Below, piece by piece: positions 25,859 through 35,043 of a stretch of DNA of 64,000 bases. The DNA is taken from assembly GCA_047633195.1 (NCBI GenBank), contig JBLIEU010000008.1:1-64000 (forward strand), read 5' to 3'. The translations under genes and the position numbers were made by a program. Numbering within the stretch: position 1 is the stretch's first letter; the number at the start of each line of letters is the position of its first letter. A model generated the notes under the pieces. The model saw only the letters and a program-made list of their open reading frames with translations, ran no database searches and was not told the origin of the DNA. Origin of the DNA: JAKVAV01 sp047633195 (GTDB lineage: Bacteria > Bacteroidota > Bacteroidia > Flavobacteriales_D > Cryomorphaceae).

Positions 25859-27973
25859 TTAAGAAAGGAACTGGTAAACGAATAAAGCCGACACGTAAGC
25901 CAGAATGGTCATATAAACGGTTTGAATAATCGGCCACTTCCAAGACTTCGTTTCTCTTTTTACGATCGCTATTGTGCTCATGCACTGCATAGCAAAAGCG
26001 TAAAATACCAATAACGACCATACTGTGGCAGAGTTGAAAGTTGGTTCGCCAGTGTCATCTCTCGTCTCAGTGCTTAATAATTGCTGAAGCGTTTGAATGT
26101 CCTCGCTATCCGCTCCAATGCTGTAAATGGTAGCCATTGTACTCACGAATACTTCTCTGGCCGCGAAACTGCAGATTAATGCAATTCCAATTTTCCAGTC
26201 GTATCCAAGGGGCGCAATGGCAGGCTCAACCCACTTACCGACGATACCTGCATATGACGCTTGAATTTCTTTGGAAGCAACCTCAGTATGGTATTCTGAC
26301 ATAGTCTCAGCCGTTTCGACTTTTGGCAATAAAACGGATGAGGCGGCTTGTTCCATTGAATCACCAGGGCCGTAGGATGCCAACACCCAAAGCACAATAC
26401 TAATGGCAAGAATTATCTTTCCAGCCTCCAAAACAAAGGTCTTTGACTTCTCATACATGGTAGTGAGAACAGTCTGAAATTGAGGTACTCTATATCGGGG
26501 AAGCTCTAAAACCAACGTTCCCGATCTTTCATTTTTCATAATGGCCTTCAAACCCGCTGCAGAAACTAGAGCAGCTGCAATTCCCAGCAAGTAAAGGCCA
26601 AAAAATGCAGCACCCTTTGAATTAAAGAAGGTGGACTCCCCATCGGGAAATAACAATCCGACTAGCACGATATAAACGGGAAGTCGAGCCGAACAACTCA
26701 TAAATGGTGTTACGAAAATGGTGATCAATCGATCACGGCGATTTGAAATTGTTCTTGCCGCCATGATTCCTGGGATGGCGCAAGCGAATCCCGATATCAA
26801 AGGGACAACACTCCTGCCATTGAGTCCAAATGGCCTCATTACCCTATCGGTAATGAAGACAGCTCGAGCCATGTAGCCAGATCCTTCGAGCAAAGACAAG
26901 AAGGCAAAAAGCAATGCAATCTGTGGGACAAAAATGACGATCCCCCCTAATCCTGGGATAATCCCTTCCGTCAGTAAATCCGTAAGAGCACCTGAAGGTA
27001 GCGCATCTGATATCCAGTGTGCCAAGAATGCAAAAGAGCCGTCAATAAAGTCCATTGGCCCTTCAGCCCATGAAAAAATAGCTTGAAATACCAGAAAGAG
27101 TATGGCTAGAAAGATTCCGAAACCAAATATGGGATGCAAAAAGATGCTGTCTAGCTTACGCGTAAGACCAGCTCTCTTTTTTTCGGGAGACTTCAAGCAT
27201 TTTGATAAGATGTCCCGTACATGTTCGTAGCGCATCTTGGTTTCTTGACGTTGGACCTGAGCAGGTTTGAAATTATACTCCTCTACCAGTTCAGATAAAC
27301 GAACACGTGTTTCTTTTGGGATTTTTTTCTCTTCGTCTATAAATTTCAGAACCTGGAGAGCTCGATAAGGAATGTTTTGCTTGGTAATTCCCGCCACCTT
27401 TACAAGAAGTGATTCATCGCAGATCTTAGCTGGGTCGACTACTTTTCGGCCCTCCGAGAATCCATTCTCTTCAATCGCTTTTCTTATTTGATCTATCCCG
27501 ACACCTCTATCAGCAGAAACTGTAAAAACAGGAATACCCAATAAACGTTGAAGCAAAATCTTATTTATTTCCAGGCCTTCCTTTTTAGCCTGATCTTCCA
27601 TATTGAGAATAAGTGCAGTGGGATAGCCCATATCCACTATCTGCGTAGCTAAAAACAGACTCCTCTCGGGGTTACTCATGTCTGCAATTGTCAAAACTGC
27701 AGCAACGTCCAAGTCGGCCTCCAAACCTGAAAGGACACTAAAGACAACTCTCTCGTCTTCGGACCTAGGATATAGATTATACGTTCCAGGAAGGTCAAGA
27801 ATATCGACAGAACCTGTCGAGGTCTTCATTCGACCGATGACCTTATCGACAGTGACTCCAGGGTAGTTTCCTACTTTTTGATTGAGCCCAGTAAGTTTAT
27901 TAAAGAGTGTGGTCTTGCCTACATTAGGGACGCCAGTAAGGGCAAATAGAGGTGTGCTTTTGGACTTGGCCAT
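25859..27973 (-). CDS. feoB: Ferrous iron transporter FeoB
   Basis: 704 residues. N-terminal G domain: GVPNVGKTT (G1), a switch I with YPGVTVDK (G2 Thr), DLPGTY (G3), NMED (G4, where NxxD is usual) and SADRGVG (G5). Then a helical linker and about eight membrane segments with two GATE regions: FVPQIALLFAFLSLLEGSGYMARAVFI and SFAAREVFVS. IPGIMAARTI and FMSCSARLPVYIV are conserved FeoB membrane motifs, the latter with the Cys thought to matter for transport. Imports Fe(II) across the inner membrane. Follows feoA by 3 bp and precedes the 39-residue Cys-rich gene. Confidence 0.97.
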   Translation of the reverse strand: MAKSKSTPLFALTGVPNVGKTTLFNKLTGLNQKVGNYPGVTVDKVIGRMKTSTGSVDILDLPGTYNLYPRSEDERVVFSVLSGLEADLDVAAVLTIADMSNPERSLFLATQIVDMGYPTALILNMEDQAKKEGLEINKILLQRLLGIPVFTVSADRGVGIDQIRKAIEENGFSEGRKVVDPAKICDESLLVKVAGITKQNIPYRALQVLKFIDEEKKIPKETRVRLSELVEEYNFKPAQVQRQETKMRYEHVRDILSKCLKSPEKKRAGLTRKLDSIFLHPIFGFGIFLAILFLVFQAIFSWAEGPMDFIDGSFAFLAHWISDALPSGALTDLLTEGIIPGLGGIVIFVPQIALLFAFLSLLEGSGYMARAVFITDRVMRPFGLNGRSVVPLISGFACAIPGIMAARTISNRRDRLITIFVTPFMSCSARLPVYIVLVGLLFPDGESTFFNSKGAAFFGLYLLGIAAALVSAAGLKAIMKNERSGTLVLELPRYRVPQFQTVLTTMYEKSKTFVLEAGKIILAISIVLWVLASYGPGDSMEQAASSVLLPKVETAETMSEYHTEVASKEIQASYAGIVGKWVEPAIAPLGYDWKIGIALICSFAAREVFVSTMATIYSIGADSEDIQTLQQLLSTETRDDTGEPTFNSATVWSLLVFYAFAMQCMSTIAIVKRETKSWKWPIIQTVYMTILAYVSALFVYQFLS

Positions 27974-27976
27974 ATA

Positions 27977-28213
27977 TTAAGCCGCGGAAGTTTTGACTTT
28001 GATCAGTTTAGCTTCATTCTTGCGAAGAGCGATAACGGTATTATCCACTTCAAATGCCATCGGATCTCCGAAAGGAGCGGATAAAAGGAGTGTAATATTT
28101 TTGCCTGGCCAGAAACCCATTTCAACCAAACGTTGACCCGTTTCATTGCTGTCAAGATCAATAATTTCGACTGTTTGGTTGGTTCTAATGGTATCCGCAG
28201 TGACCGAGTTCAT
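27977..28213 (-). CDS. feoA: FeoA-type SH3-like protein
   Basis: 78 residues forming one SH3-like beta-barrel of the FeoA family: VEIIDLDSNETGQRLVEMGFWPGKNITLL...PMAFEVDNTVIALRKNEAKLIKV. The LVEMGFWPG stretch is the family core. FeoA associates with FeoB and supports transport. First gene of feoA-feoB-Cys-rich; an upstream promoter-like sequence lies at 28246-28276. Confidence 0.93.
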   Translation of the reverse strand: MNSVTADTIRTNQTVEIIDLDSNETGQRLVEMGFWPGKNITLLLSAPFGDPMAFEVDNTVIALRKNEAKLIKVKTSAA

Positions 28214-28245
28214 ATTGCACTATTTATATTGAGTCTAAACAGGGA

Positions 28246-28276
28246 CAATAATACAACGGAAAAGGCTTCTCACAAA
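28246..28276 (-). promoter_or_regulatory. Promoter of the feo operon
   Basis: On the minus strand TTTG (28273-28276) and TATTATTG (28246-28253) are 19 bp apart, one mismatch from TAnnTTTG. The leader would be about 30 bp. No Fur box was recognised by eye. Confidence 0.5.
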
Positions 28277-28455
28277 ATGACTTGTCGAAAATACCTTAAA
28301 CAGGGTATTCGTAATAAACCTATGATTTTGACATCTCTTCAAATCCCATGCTAGCTCGAAGTAGTAACCAAGGACTTGCTCAAGCAAATAAGCCTTTCTA
28401 AAGTCCGTTAATAATTCACATATTTGATTCTAAAATCAAAAAGAACTGAATTAAC

Positions 28456-29316
28456 ATGAAAAATGTACCACTTATCCTTTTAATCTTTGTAGCACTAATT
28501 TCCTGCGAAAGCCCTGAGGCTGATACAGAACTAGAGTCACTGCAAATGAAAAATGACTCTTTAGAAAATCAATTGGTAATGAAGGATTCTACCATAAGAC
28601 TATTCGAAGAGAGCTTCACTTCAATCCAGCAAAACCTTTCCTTAATAAGTGATCGAGAAAAGTCCATCTCTCTTAGCGCTGGCGAGCTCAGGGGAGGAGG
28701 AGAAGACACTCGTGAAGAAATAACCAGAGATATTCAAGCCATTAACAATCTCCTAGAGGAGAACAAAAAGACCATTGGCAGATTAAACCAAAAATTGGCT
28801 AAGTCGGGAAGTGAGGTTACCAGTTTCAAAAAGCTCATTGCTCAGCTCAATGAAGATATTGAAACCAAAGAAGAGGAAGTGTCTTACTTAAAAGAGAATT
28901 TGACAGCTGCGAATTTCACCATAGAGATTTTGAATGAAATGCTGGATTCGGCCGAATTCCGAAATGAAATTCAATCTGACCTAATTCAAATGCAAAGCGA
29001 TGAAATAAATACCGTCTACTACGCGATAGGAAGTTTTAAAGATTTAGAAGAAGCAGGAGTGGTCGAGAAAAAAGGAGGTATCGTTGGACTTGCTGGGTCA
29101 AAGCAATTAAAGAGTGACTTCAATAAAGATTTTTTTGCGGAGATAAATTTGACAAGAACAAGATTGATTCCGGTAAATTCAGAAAAGGTGAATATCGTTA
29201 CCGCGCACCCTCCTGAAACGTATGAATTAATAGGTGAAGATGAGAAAACACTTAAGATATTAGAGCCAACGCGCTTCTGGGAAGCTTCGAAATACTTGGT
29301 TATCATTACTGACTAA
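28456..29316 (+). CDS. Coiled-coil lipoprotein of unknown function
   Basis: 286 residues. Lipobox VALISC places the lipidated Cys at about residue 17. Residues about 25-180 are a long heptad-rich coiled coil (LESLQMKNDSLENQL; INNLLEENKKTIGRLNQKL). The C-terminal 100 residues form a compact domain starting NTVYYAIGSFKDLEEAGVVEKKGGIVGL and ending in RFWEASKYLVIITD. Proteins of this layout are common in Bacteroidota, are predicted to face the periplasm, and have no assigned function. Followed by a terminator 24 bp downstream. Confidence 0.75.
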   Translation: MKNVPLILLIFVALISCESPEADTELESLQMKNDSLENQLVMKDSTIRLFEESFTSIQQNLSLISDREKSISLSAGELRGGGEDTREEITRDIQAINNLLEENKKTIGRLNQKLAKSGSEVTSFKKLIAQLNEDIETKEEEVSYLKENLTAANFTIEILNEMLDSAEFRNEIQSDLIQMQSDEINTVYYAIGSFKDLEEAGVVEKKGGIVGLAGSKQLKSDFNKDFFAEINLTRTRLIPVNSEKVNIVTAHPPETYELIGEDEKTLKILEPTRFWEASKYLVIITD

Positions 29317-29340
29317 GGCGATACGAAAGTTTAAGACATA

Positions 29341-29370
29341 AAAAACCCGCCTCGTTAGGCGGGTTTTTTA
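29341..29370 (+). terminator. Terminator hairpin, first copy
   Basis: An 11-bp stem (29341-29351 with 29358-29368) with a TCGTTA loop, followed by a T-run. Ends the lipoprotein transcript and forms the head of the first repeat copy. Confidence 0.88.
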
Positions 29371-29541
29371 TTTAACCAATCATTTTAACCAATCAGAATA
29401 ACCAGTTCTGATGAAATAAAGATGCTTACTGTTTCTATAACGTCACTATTTCAATAAGGTTACTTCGTTAACAGTTTTTCTCATCTGTTTGTGAATTTCC
29501 CCTGTAGATGTTATAGAAAGAGCTTGCTACTATAATACAGT

Positions 29542-29587
29542 GGTTAAACAAAAAACCCGCCTCGTTAGGCGGGTTTTTTGTTTAACC
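29542..29587. terminator. Bidirectional terminator hairpin, second copy
   Basis: A perfect 20-bp stem (29542-29561 with 29568-29587), six-base TCGTTA loop; A-run on the left and T-run on the right, so it can end transcription in both directions. Confidence 0.85.
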
Positions 29588-29756
29588 AATCATTTTAACC
29601 AATCAGAATAACCAGTTCTGATGAAATAAAGATGCTTACTGGTTCTATAACGCATATAATTAAGAAGGGTTACGTTGTTAACAGGTTTTCGCTTCTGATC
29701 AAACAAAAAAACCTTGTAAAGGGAAGAAAACATGCCTGCTCGGGCCATTTTCGTAA

Positions 29757-29794
29757 AAACAAAAAACCCGCCACGTTAGGCAGGTTTTTTGTTT
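29757..29794. terminator. Bidirectional terminator hairpin, third copy
   Basis: A 16-bp stem (29757-29772 with 29779-29794) with one mismatch, ACGTTA loop, A-run and T-run flanks. Could serve dps (minus strand) from 29969 downward. Confidence 0.8.
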
Positions 29795-29969
29795 AACCAA
29801 TCATTTTAACCAATCAGAATAACCAATTCTGATGAAGTAAGATACTTACAACGTTTTGCACTTCAATATGCGTGCCGGGTTACATTGTGAACCGTTTACT
29901 TGTATTAACTAACGATAATAGTATGATTTATATTTGAAAAACAGTCAGTTACAATCATGTTTTTATCGA

Positions 29970-30467
29970 CTATCCTTTCTTGATAAAAGCAGTAAACATC
30001 CAATGTTTTTCTTCCGTTCGTGAAAGAATTTCTCTCATCAACGTCTCGGTACCTATGTCTCCGTGCTCAATTGCGGCATCAGCAGAATCTACCATAAAAG
30101 ACAAAAGTGTTTCATAATCTTCTACAACTTGTTCCATCATTTGAGCTCCTGCCAAATCCTCGTTGGTTTCCTCAATGTCTGATTTTTCAAGGTAAGCTGC
30201 CATTGTGCTCAGAGGTTTGAATCCTAGAATTCGAACTCTCTCAGCAATAGAGTCAATGTATTCAGCAGCAACAGTATATTCTTCCTCCAACTTCTCGTGG
30301 ATATCGAAAAAATCTCCTCCGACGACATTCCAATGAAAGCCTCTGATTTTTTGATAGAGAACTGCATAATTTGCCAATAAGGCATTCAAGGTTTCTACTA
30401 CTTCGTATGCTTCATCTTTATCAAAACCCAATTTGATAAATGATTTTTCTTTCGCGTTCGTATCCAT
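29970..30467 (-). CDS. dps: Dps-family ferritin-like DNA-protection protein
   Basis: 165 residues. Four-helix ferritin-like fold with the Dps dinuclear iron site split between subunits: KIRGFHWNVVGGDFFDIHEKLEEEY gives His, Asp and Glu in the expected spacing. The C-terminal EEKHWMFTAFIKKG is typical of the family. Dodecamers oxidise Fe(II) with peroxide and store iron. A TAnnTTTG box lies 21 bp upstream with ATAG/CTAT tetramers around it. The feo operon lies 2.3 kb away, so iron uptake and storage genes sit close together. Confidence 0.92.
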   Translation of the reverse strand: MDTNAKEKSFIKLGFDKDEAYEVVETLNALLANYAVLYQKIRGFHWNVVGGDFFDIHEKLEEEYTVAAEYIDSIAERVRILGFKPLSTMAAYLEKSDIEETNEDLAGAQMMEQVVEDYETLLSFMVDSADAAIEHGDIGTETLMREILSRTEEKHWMFTAFIKKG

Positions 30468-30488
30468 ATTTTATATTTTGATCTGAAA

Positions 30489-30533
30489 CAAAGATAATAA
30501 GGATGCTATGTCTAACCTATTGGTATAGCCTAT
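30489..30533 (-). promoter_or_regulatory. dps promoter with clustered ATAG/CTAT words
   Basis: On the minus strand TATCTTTG (30489-30496) is an exact -7 match. Just upstream, within 30505-30533, lie CTAT/ATAG words at 30506, 30517, 30525 and 30530, and a GCTAT-N15-ATAGC inverted repeat at 30505-30529. OxyR sites in other bacteria use ATAG/CTAT words, and dps is a known OxyR target in Bacteroides, but the spacing here does not match the proteobacterial site closely. Confidence 0.35.
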
Positions 30534-30565
30534 CTAATGAGAGATAATCCTTATAAACTTAACGT

Positions 30566-31990
30566 CTACGCATCATCTTCGAGCAGAGACAGCCCCGAAG
30601 CGATAAATCGACCGAAGAAACGATCAATGTCGGAAGTGGTTAAGTCGGGGTTCAACAAAACAAGCCGAATTGATAAGCCTGCTTCCAGGGTACAAAAATT
30701 CACCATGGCCTGACCCGCTTGAAGGAGGTTGTAACGCAGCTTCTTGTTAAATTCATTCGAATCAACTCCTTCAGGGACTACGAACCTAAAATTCACATTA
30801 ACTGATTCGACAGTAAACATGGACTCAAGGTGTTCAGACTCTTCAACTTTTTTGGCCGCATAGTTGGCCAGATCCATGCACTTCTCCACCCGTTCCCGGT
30901 ATCCATCCTCACCCCAGTAATTCCACGAAAGCCATAACTTAAGTGAGTCTACTCTTCTGCCACATGACAAACTTGACGGCCCCGTATCATACTCAGAATT
31001 GTCGTAATCGTGGTAGATATAGTCCGCATCATTGGATTGAATCTCTCTTTTCATCACCCCTTTATTCTTGGCCATAAAAGCCGAGCAGGTGAGAGGAACA
31101 CTCATCAACTTATGCGGATTCCAAGTAAAGCTATCGGCTCTTTCGAGGCCTTTGAAAAGAGATTGGTATTTGTTACTCAAAATCAAACTACCACCCCAAG
31201 AGCCATCTACGTGATGCCACAGTCCGTGCTTTTCGGCTAGGTCAGCGATTTCATCAATTGCATCAAAAGATCCTGTTTCTGTTGTTCCAGCCGTAGAGCA
31301 AATCATAAATGGAACCATTCCCTTTTTAAGAGTTTCCTCCAATGCTTGAGTTACTGCAGCTCCTCTCATCCTTCCTCGTTCATCTACCTTAACTTTGACC
31401 ACGCCATTGTGACCGATACCAATTGTATTTGCTCCTTTTAAAAGTGAAAAGTGACTGCGTTCTGAAACGAGAATAGCGAGTTTTGGTAGAGCCGATATTC
31501 CTTCAGTCTTAACTCCCGGAAAAGTGGCATTTCGAGCCAATAACATGGCATATAAATTGGATTGAGAACCACCTGATGTAAAGATTCCCTCTCCTTGTTC
31601 CCAACCTGTAAATGAGAGCATTTTCTCGATAAGTGCTTTTTCCATCAAAGTAGCAACGGGAGCGACTTCGTAAGTGTACATCGAAGTATTGGTGAGAGCG
31701 GTAATCAATTCTCCTACAAAACCTGGAAATCCAAATCCTCCGAATAGTTGATTCAGGTATGCAGGATTGGCAGTTCTCACAGCGTAGGTGAGGTATTGCC
31801 TCACTTCTTCTAACATTTGTTCATTTCCGCCACCTTGCTCACGAAGTCCAAAATCAAACTTTTGGCTCAATTCATCAGGCGCTAAATAATTAATGACAGA
31901 CATTTCTGGATTGCGACTCTCATCAATCCAATTCTGCATCAAGTCAAAAATCTCTCTTAAAGTCGCTTCTTCAGCAAGCTGCTTTTTCAT
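30566..31990 (-). CDS. PLP-dependent group II amino-acid decarboxylase
   Basis: 474 residues, glutamate/aromatic amino acid decarboxylase family (PF00282). GIFTSGGSQSNLYAMLLAR binds the cofactor phosphate, HVDGSWGG includes the PLP-ring Asp region, and TWNPHKLMSVPL carries the Schiff-base Lys. Closest in style to glutamate, cysteine-sulfinate or diaminobutyrate decarboxylases; substrate cannot be fixed. The start ATG 31990 follows a strong Shine-Dalgarno (GAGGAGG, 5 bp spacing), unusual for this phylum. The gene starts 34 bp after the WG-repeat gene stop, so possibly co-transcribed. Confidence 0.9.
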   Translation of the reverse strand: MKKQLAEEATLREIFDLMQNWIDESRNPEMSVINYLAPDELSQKFDFGLREQGGGNEQMLEEVRQYLTYAVRTANPAYLNQLFGGFGFPGFVGELITALTNTSMYTYEVAPVATLMEKALIEKMLSFTGWEQGEGIFTSGGSQSNLYAMLLARNATFPGVKTEGISALPKLAILVSERSHFSLLKGANTIGIGHNGVVKVKVDERGRMRGAAVTQALEETLKKGMVPFMICSTAGTTETGSFDAIDEIADLAEKHGLWHHVDGSWGGSLILSNKYQSLFKGLERADSFTWNPHKLMSVPLTCSAFMAKNKGVMKREIQSNDADYIYHDYDNSEYDTGPSSLSCGRRVDSLKLWLSWNYWGEDGYRERVEKCMDLANYAAKKVEESEHLESMFTVESVNVNFRFVVPEGVDSNEFNKKLRYNLLQAGQAMVNFCTLEAGLSIRLVLLNPDLTTSDIDRFFGRFIASGLSLLEDDA

Positions 31991-32024
31991 ACTATCCTCC
32001 TCAATGGGGCTGAAAAAATTAAAG

Positions 32025-34178
32025 TCATTCAGCCAATGTTTCTTCCCTTCTCAAAAATTGCTTCTTGCGCAAGTCATAATAATCATAAGTACCAGTAAAT
32101 CGCTTTAGCTGGATCACTTTATCATCAATCTGCGTAGCTTTTTCGTACTCAAATGGCACAAGAGTATCTTGGGCTAAACTGATAATCCCATATGCGGTGT
32201 CTTGAACCAACAAGAGCGTATCTAACCACTCCATTGACGCAAATACCAATGGGATTTTAATCTTCCCTAGGGTATCGATAACCCCATACAAATCTCCATC
32301 GGCCACTATGGCTAGTGAATCATAAAAGTTAGAAGCGTAGCTGTACTGATATCCAATGGCTAGATTAACATCAAGATTGGAATAGCCCCATTTTCCGCGC
32401 TTTTTCACGGGTACCAGATTCCCGCTATACATTCCGACATCTTCAAAAATGGCGGGAAAAACTTTAACTCCAGTAGAATCAATCACTCCGACTTTATCTT
32501 TTTGGAAGACCTTAGCGTGACCTTTTTCAAACTTTGAGCTAGTCAACGCATTAGGAGAGTAAGAATAGGTCAAGTCAATTACGGTATCTCCTTTGGCATT
32601 GATAAATCCGTAATAATTATCAGATGCAACCAGAGCAAGACCATCCCCAAATTCTCCTAAAGCTTGGTACAATGTGTCGGTCAAAATCAGTCCGCCGCGG
32701 TTCAATAAACCGAACAACCCATCTTGCCTAAACCGAACAGGAAGCTCTATTGAACTAAAGGATTCAATCCAATCGTAATCAAAGGGGGTCACTGGATTTC
32801 CTTCTTTATTAATAAGTCCTTTGAAGCCTGAAGAATCGGCGACAACAGCAACACCTTGATGAAAATCGAGTGCATCGGTATAAACAAATGGTATAGCTAT
32901 TTCTCCTACCTCATTCAGATAGCCAAATAGTTCGTCTTTCTCTGCATAAAATAACCCTTCTGAGATTTCTCCAATGTCATCGTAAATTGGTTCGACGATG
33001 AATTCGCCTATTCTATTAATGACACCGAAAAAATCATCTTTTTCAACCACGGCAAACCCCTTATTAAATGCAAAACCGTCTGAAAAATGCTCCTTTGAGA
33101 GCTCCGTTCCTTCTTTATCAATATAAATCACCTCATCACCAATGCCGATCATTGCAATTCCATCGGAGAAGTTTTCTACCCATTCAAACTTAAGATCAAT
33201 CGCGACCTCTCCTTTATCATTTATAAAGCCCCAATAATCTCCATCAGTGACGGGATAAAATCTAGTGACAGCCAACTCAAATTCCTGCTTCAACTCTTCC
33301 ATGAAAGGATAGTCTGGATAACTCAAGGTAAACTTGGCTATACTCTCAGCATTGACCTCTTTCACTTCGAATGCATAAATCCTCCGCCAAGCCAAGTCTA
33401 GAAATGGATTTCTGGGAAAAGTCTCGATGAAGGATAAATAGTCCTCTGCTTTCCCACCTGTAGTCGCCATATTATAAATTCGCTCTTCGGCATCGGGTGC
33501 ATAAGGGCTAGTGGGGAAACTGTCGAGAAAGGTTTGATAACCTTGTAGTGTATTGCCTGCTGTTCGCTCCTCAAAATTTCTCGAATCGTAGAATTTCACT
33601 GCTTCGCCTGCTTGAGCGGCATTCGGATAACTTGTTAAAAAAGTCGAAAAGGCCATGGAAGTATTTTCAGCTTTGGCTAGGCCAAATACCATCTCATTCC
33701 TATTCTCCGCAGCCTTGGTTCGAAAAGCGGCATTGTCAAAACCGTCAATGAATTCATCCCAAGCATCTATCTCGTTGATCAGCTCTGCCCTTAAAAAAGC
33801 CAAACTATCAACTACATAAGCTTGATTAGAAATAGATAGACTATCGACACCAACACTGGAGTAATCGATTCGAGAGTCAACATCAACTACCGTCCATTTT
33901 TCTTGAGAAATATTAATGTACTTATGGGCAGAATCAATTTGAGTAAACGGATTATCGCTTCTACTATATATGATGCTCAAGCCATAACTCGCTGCTACAG
34001 AATCATTCCTTAGACTCTTGTAAAACAAGTCTTTAGCCTTGAAGTAATCGTAAATAGTCAGCGCCTCATAAGCCTTTTCCAATCGACTGGGAAGTCCTGC
34101 ACTCATCAACAGGATGGCTAGAGAAAATACGGAGATCGATAACAAACTATTTTTCACGGTGCAAAAATAGGAAGTCAA
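32025..34178 (-). CDS. WG-repeat protein with exported N-terminus
   Basis: 717 residues. Hydrophobic segment about 10-27 looks like a signal peptide. Residues about 30-310 are helical and tetratricopeptide-like (YDYFKAKDLFYKSL, GYQTFLDSFPTSPYAPDAEERIY). Residues about 315-690 carry at least seven WG-type repeats (DYWGFINDKGEVAIDLKFEWVENF; DLYGVIDTLGKIKIPLVF), each YGFIN..G...I...Y or a variant. WG repeats are beta-rich and their function is not known. Periplasmic or outer-membrane location is likely. Upstream gene trmD is divergent. Confidence 0.85.
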   Translation of the reverse strand: MTSYFCTVKNSLLSISVFSLAILLMSAGLPSRLEKAYEALTIYDYFKAKDLFYKSLRNDSVAASYGLSIIYSRSDNPFTQIDSAHKYINISQEKWTVVDVDSRIDYSSVGVDSLSISNQAYVVDSLAFLRAELINEIDAWDEFIDGFDNAAFRTKAAENRNEMVFGLAKAENTSMAFSTFLTSYPNAAQAGEAVKFYDSRNFEERTAGNTLQGYQTFLDSFPTSPYAPDAEERIYNMATTGGKAEDYLSFIETFPRNPFLDLAWRRIYAFEVKEVNAESIAKFTLSYPDYPFMEELKQEFELAVTRFYPVTDGDYWGFINDKGEVAIDLKFEWVENFSDGIAMIGIGDEVIYIDKEGTELSKEHFSDGFAFNKGFAVVEKDDFFGVINRIGEFIVEPIYDDIGEISEGLFYAEKDELFGYLNEVGEIAIPFVYTDALDFHQGVAVVADSSGFKGLINKEGNPVTPFDYDWIESFSSIELPVRFRQDGLFGLLNRGGLILTDTLYQALGEFGDGLALVASDNYYGFINAKGDTVIDLTYSYSPNALTSSKFEKGHAKVFQKDKVGVIDSTGVKVFPAIFEDVGMYSGNLVPVKKRGKWGYSNLDVNLAIGYQYSYASNFYDSLAIVADGDLYGVIDTLGKIKIPLVFASMEWLDTLLLVQDTAYGIISLAQDTLVPFEYEKATQIDDKVIQLKRFTGTYDYYDLRKKQFLRREETLAE

Positions 34179-34229
34179 GGCTTTTATCGAACAACAATCT
34201 CGATTATCGCCTCATAGCCAAAATCGAAT

Positions 34230-34237
34230 TACTTTTG
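34230..34237 (+). promoter_or_regulatory. -7 element of the trmD-rplS unit
   Basis: TACTTTTG matches TAnnTTTG exactly, 20 bp before the trmD ATG at 34258, giving a leader of about 15 bases. No clear TTTG upstream. Confidence 0.45.
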
Positions 34238-34257
34238 TGGCAAAGAAATGGCCAAAC

Positions 34258-34950
34258 ATGAGGATAGATATTTTGACTGGTTTGCCAAGTTTATTGCACA
34301 GTCCACTCAATGATAGTATTGTAAAGCGATCTCAAAGCAAGGGCATCGTAAAGATAGTGGTTCATGACCTCCGGGACTTCAGCCTCCAAAATCAGAGAAG
34401 CATCGATGATTATGCCTACGGAGGGGGCGCAGGAATGGTCATGTCGACCGAACCGATAGCTCGCTGTTTTGATCAATTAATCGCCGAAAGAGAGTACGAT
34501 GATATCATTTACATGACTCCTGATGGGGTAACCTTAAATCAGTCAATGGCCAATACACTCTCGATAAAAAACAATATCGCGATCCTCTGTGGTCATTATA
34601 AAGGTGTGGATGAGCGCATTAGAGAGAAATATATTACCAAAGAAATCTCCATTGGCGACTACGTGCTCAGCGGCGGAGAACTTGCAGCAGCGGTTCTGAC
34701 TGACGCCATTGTAAGGTTGGTGCCAGGAGTATTGAATGACGAGACTTCCGCATTGACCGATTCATTTCAGGATGACTTGCTCGCTCCACCAGTTTACACT
34801 CGACCCGCAGACTTCAGAGGCTGGAAGGTTCCTGAAATTCTCCTTTCGGGAAATGAAGGGGCAATTGAAGCTTGGCGCGAAAAAAAAGCGATAGAACGAA
34901 CAAAGTCCAGAAGGCCCGACCTATGGGATAAATTCAATAAGAATGAGTAG
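34258..34950 (+). CDS. trmD: tRNA (guanine-N1)-methyltransferase TrmD
   Basis: 230 residues from ATG 34258 (MRIDILTGLPSLLHSPLNDSIVKRSQSKG), the standard family start; a GTG at 34237 overlaps the -7 box and is rejected. SPOUT knot fold: YGGGAGMVMSTEPI, LCGHYKGVDERIREKYI and ISIGDYVLSGGELAA bind S-adenosylmethionine. Methylates G37 of tRNAs to stop frameshifting; essential in most bacteria. Followed by rplS, a common bacterial gene order. Confidence 0.96.
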   Translation: MRIDILTGLPSLLHSPLNDSIVKRSQSKGIVKIVVHDLRDFSLQNQRSIDDYAYGGGAGMVMSTEPIARCFDQLIAEREYDDIIYMTPDGVTLNQSMANTLSIKNNIAILCGHYKGVDERIREKYITKEISIGDYVLSGGELAAAVLTDAIVRLVPGVLNDETSALTDSFQDDLLAPPVYTRPADFRGWKVPEILLSGNEGAIEAWREKKAIERTKSRRPDLWDKFNKNE

Positions 34951-34996
34951 CTCCAAAATTGTTATTGGAATTGCTGCAAAACTCGAAACTTCTTCG

Positions 34997-35004
34997 TAAT
35001 ATTG
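34997..35004 (+). promoter_or_regulatory. Possible internal -7 element before rplS
   Basis: TAATATTG, one mismatch from TAnnTTTG, lies 40 bp before the rplS ATG. It could add transcription of rplS beyond that from the trmD promoter. Confidence 0.3.
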
Positions 35005-35043
35005 CACCCCGAAATTCGAATGGTTAATCAAGAGCCAAACACT

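Larger units (their letters stand above)
29341..29902. repeat. Three structured intergenic repeats with 210-bp period
   Basis: Copies start at 29341, 29551 and 29761, so the period is exactly 210 bp both times. About 145 bp of each unit is conserved: a terminator hairpin with ACCCGCC...GGCGGGT, two AACCAATCA words, a second hairpin ATCAGAA-N7-TTCTGAT, then a GGTTAC...GTTAACAG block. The remaining about 65 bp differ between copies. The first two copies are nearly identical over about 100 bp and the third is more diverged, but its second hairpin arms are unchanged. No open frame runs through. The 653-bp gap between the lipoprotein and dps holds nothing else I can identify. Confidence 0.9.

Noticed and set aside
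29341..29902. CRISPR-like array
   Set aside because: Period is 210 bp with about 145 bp conserved and only three units, including a terminator; no short identical repeats with unique spacers and no cas genes.
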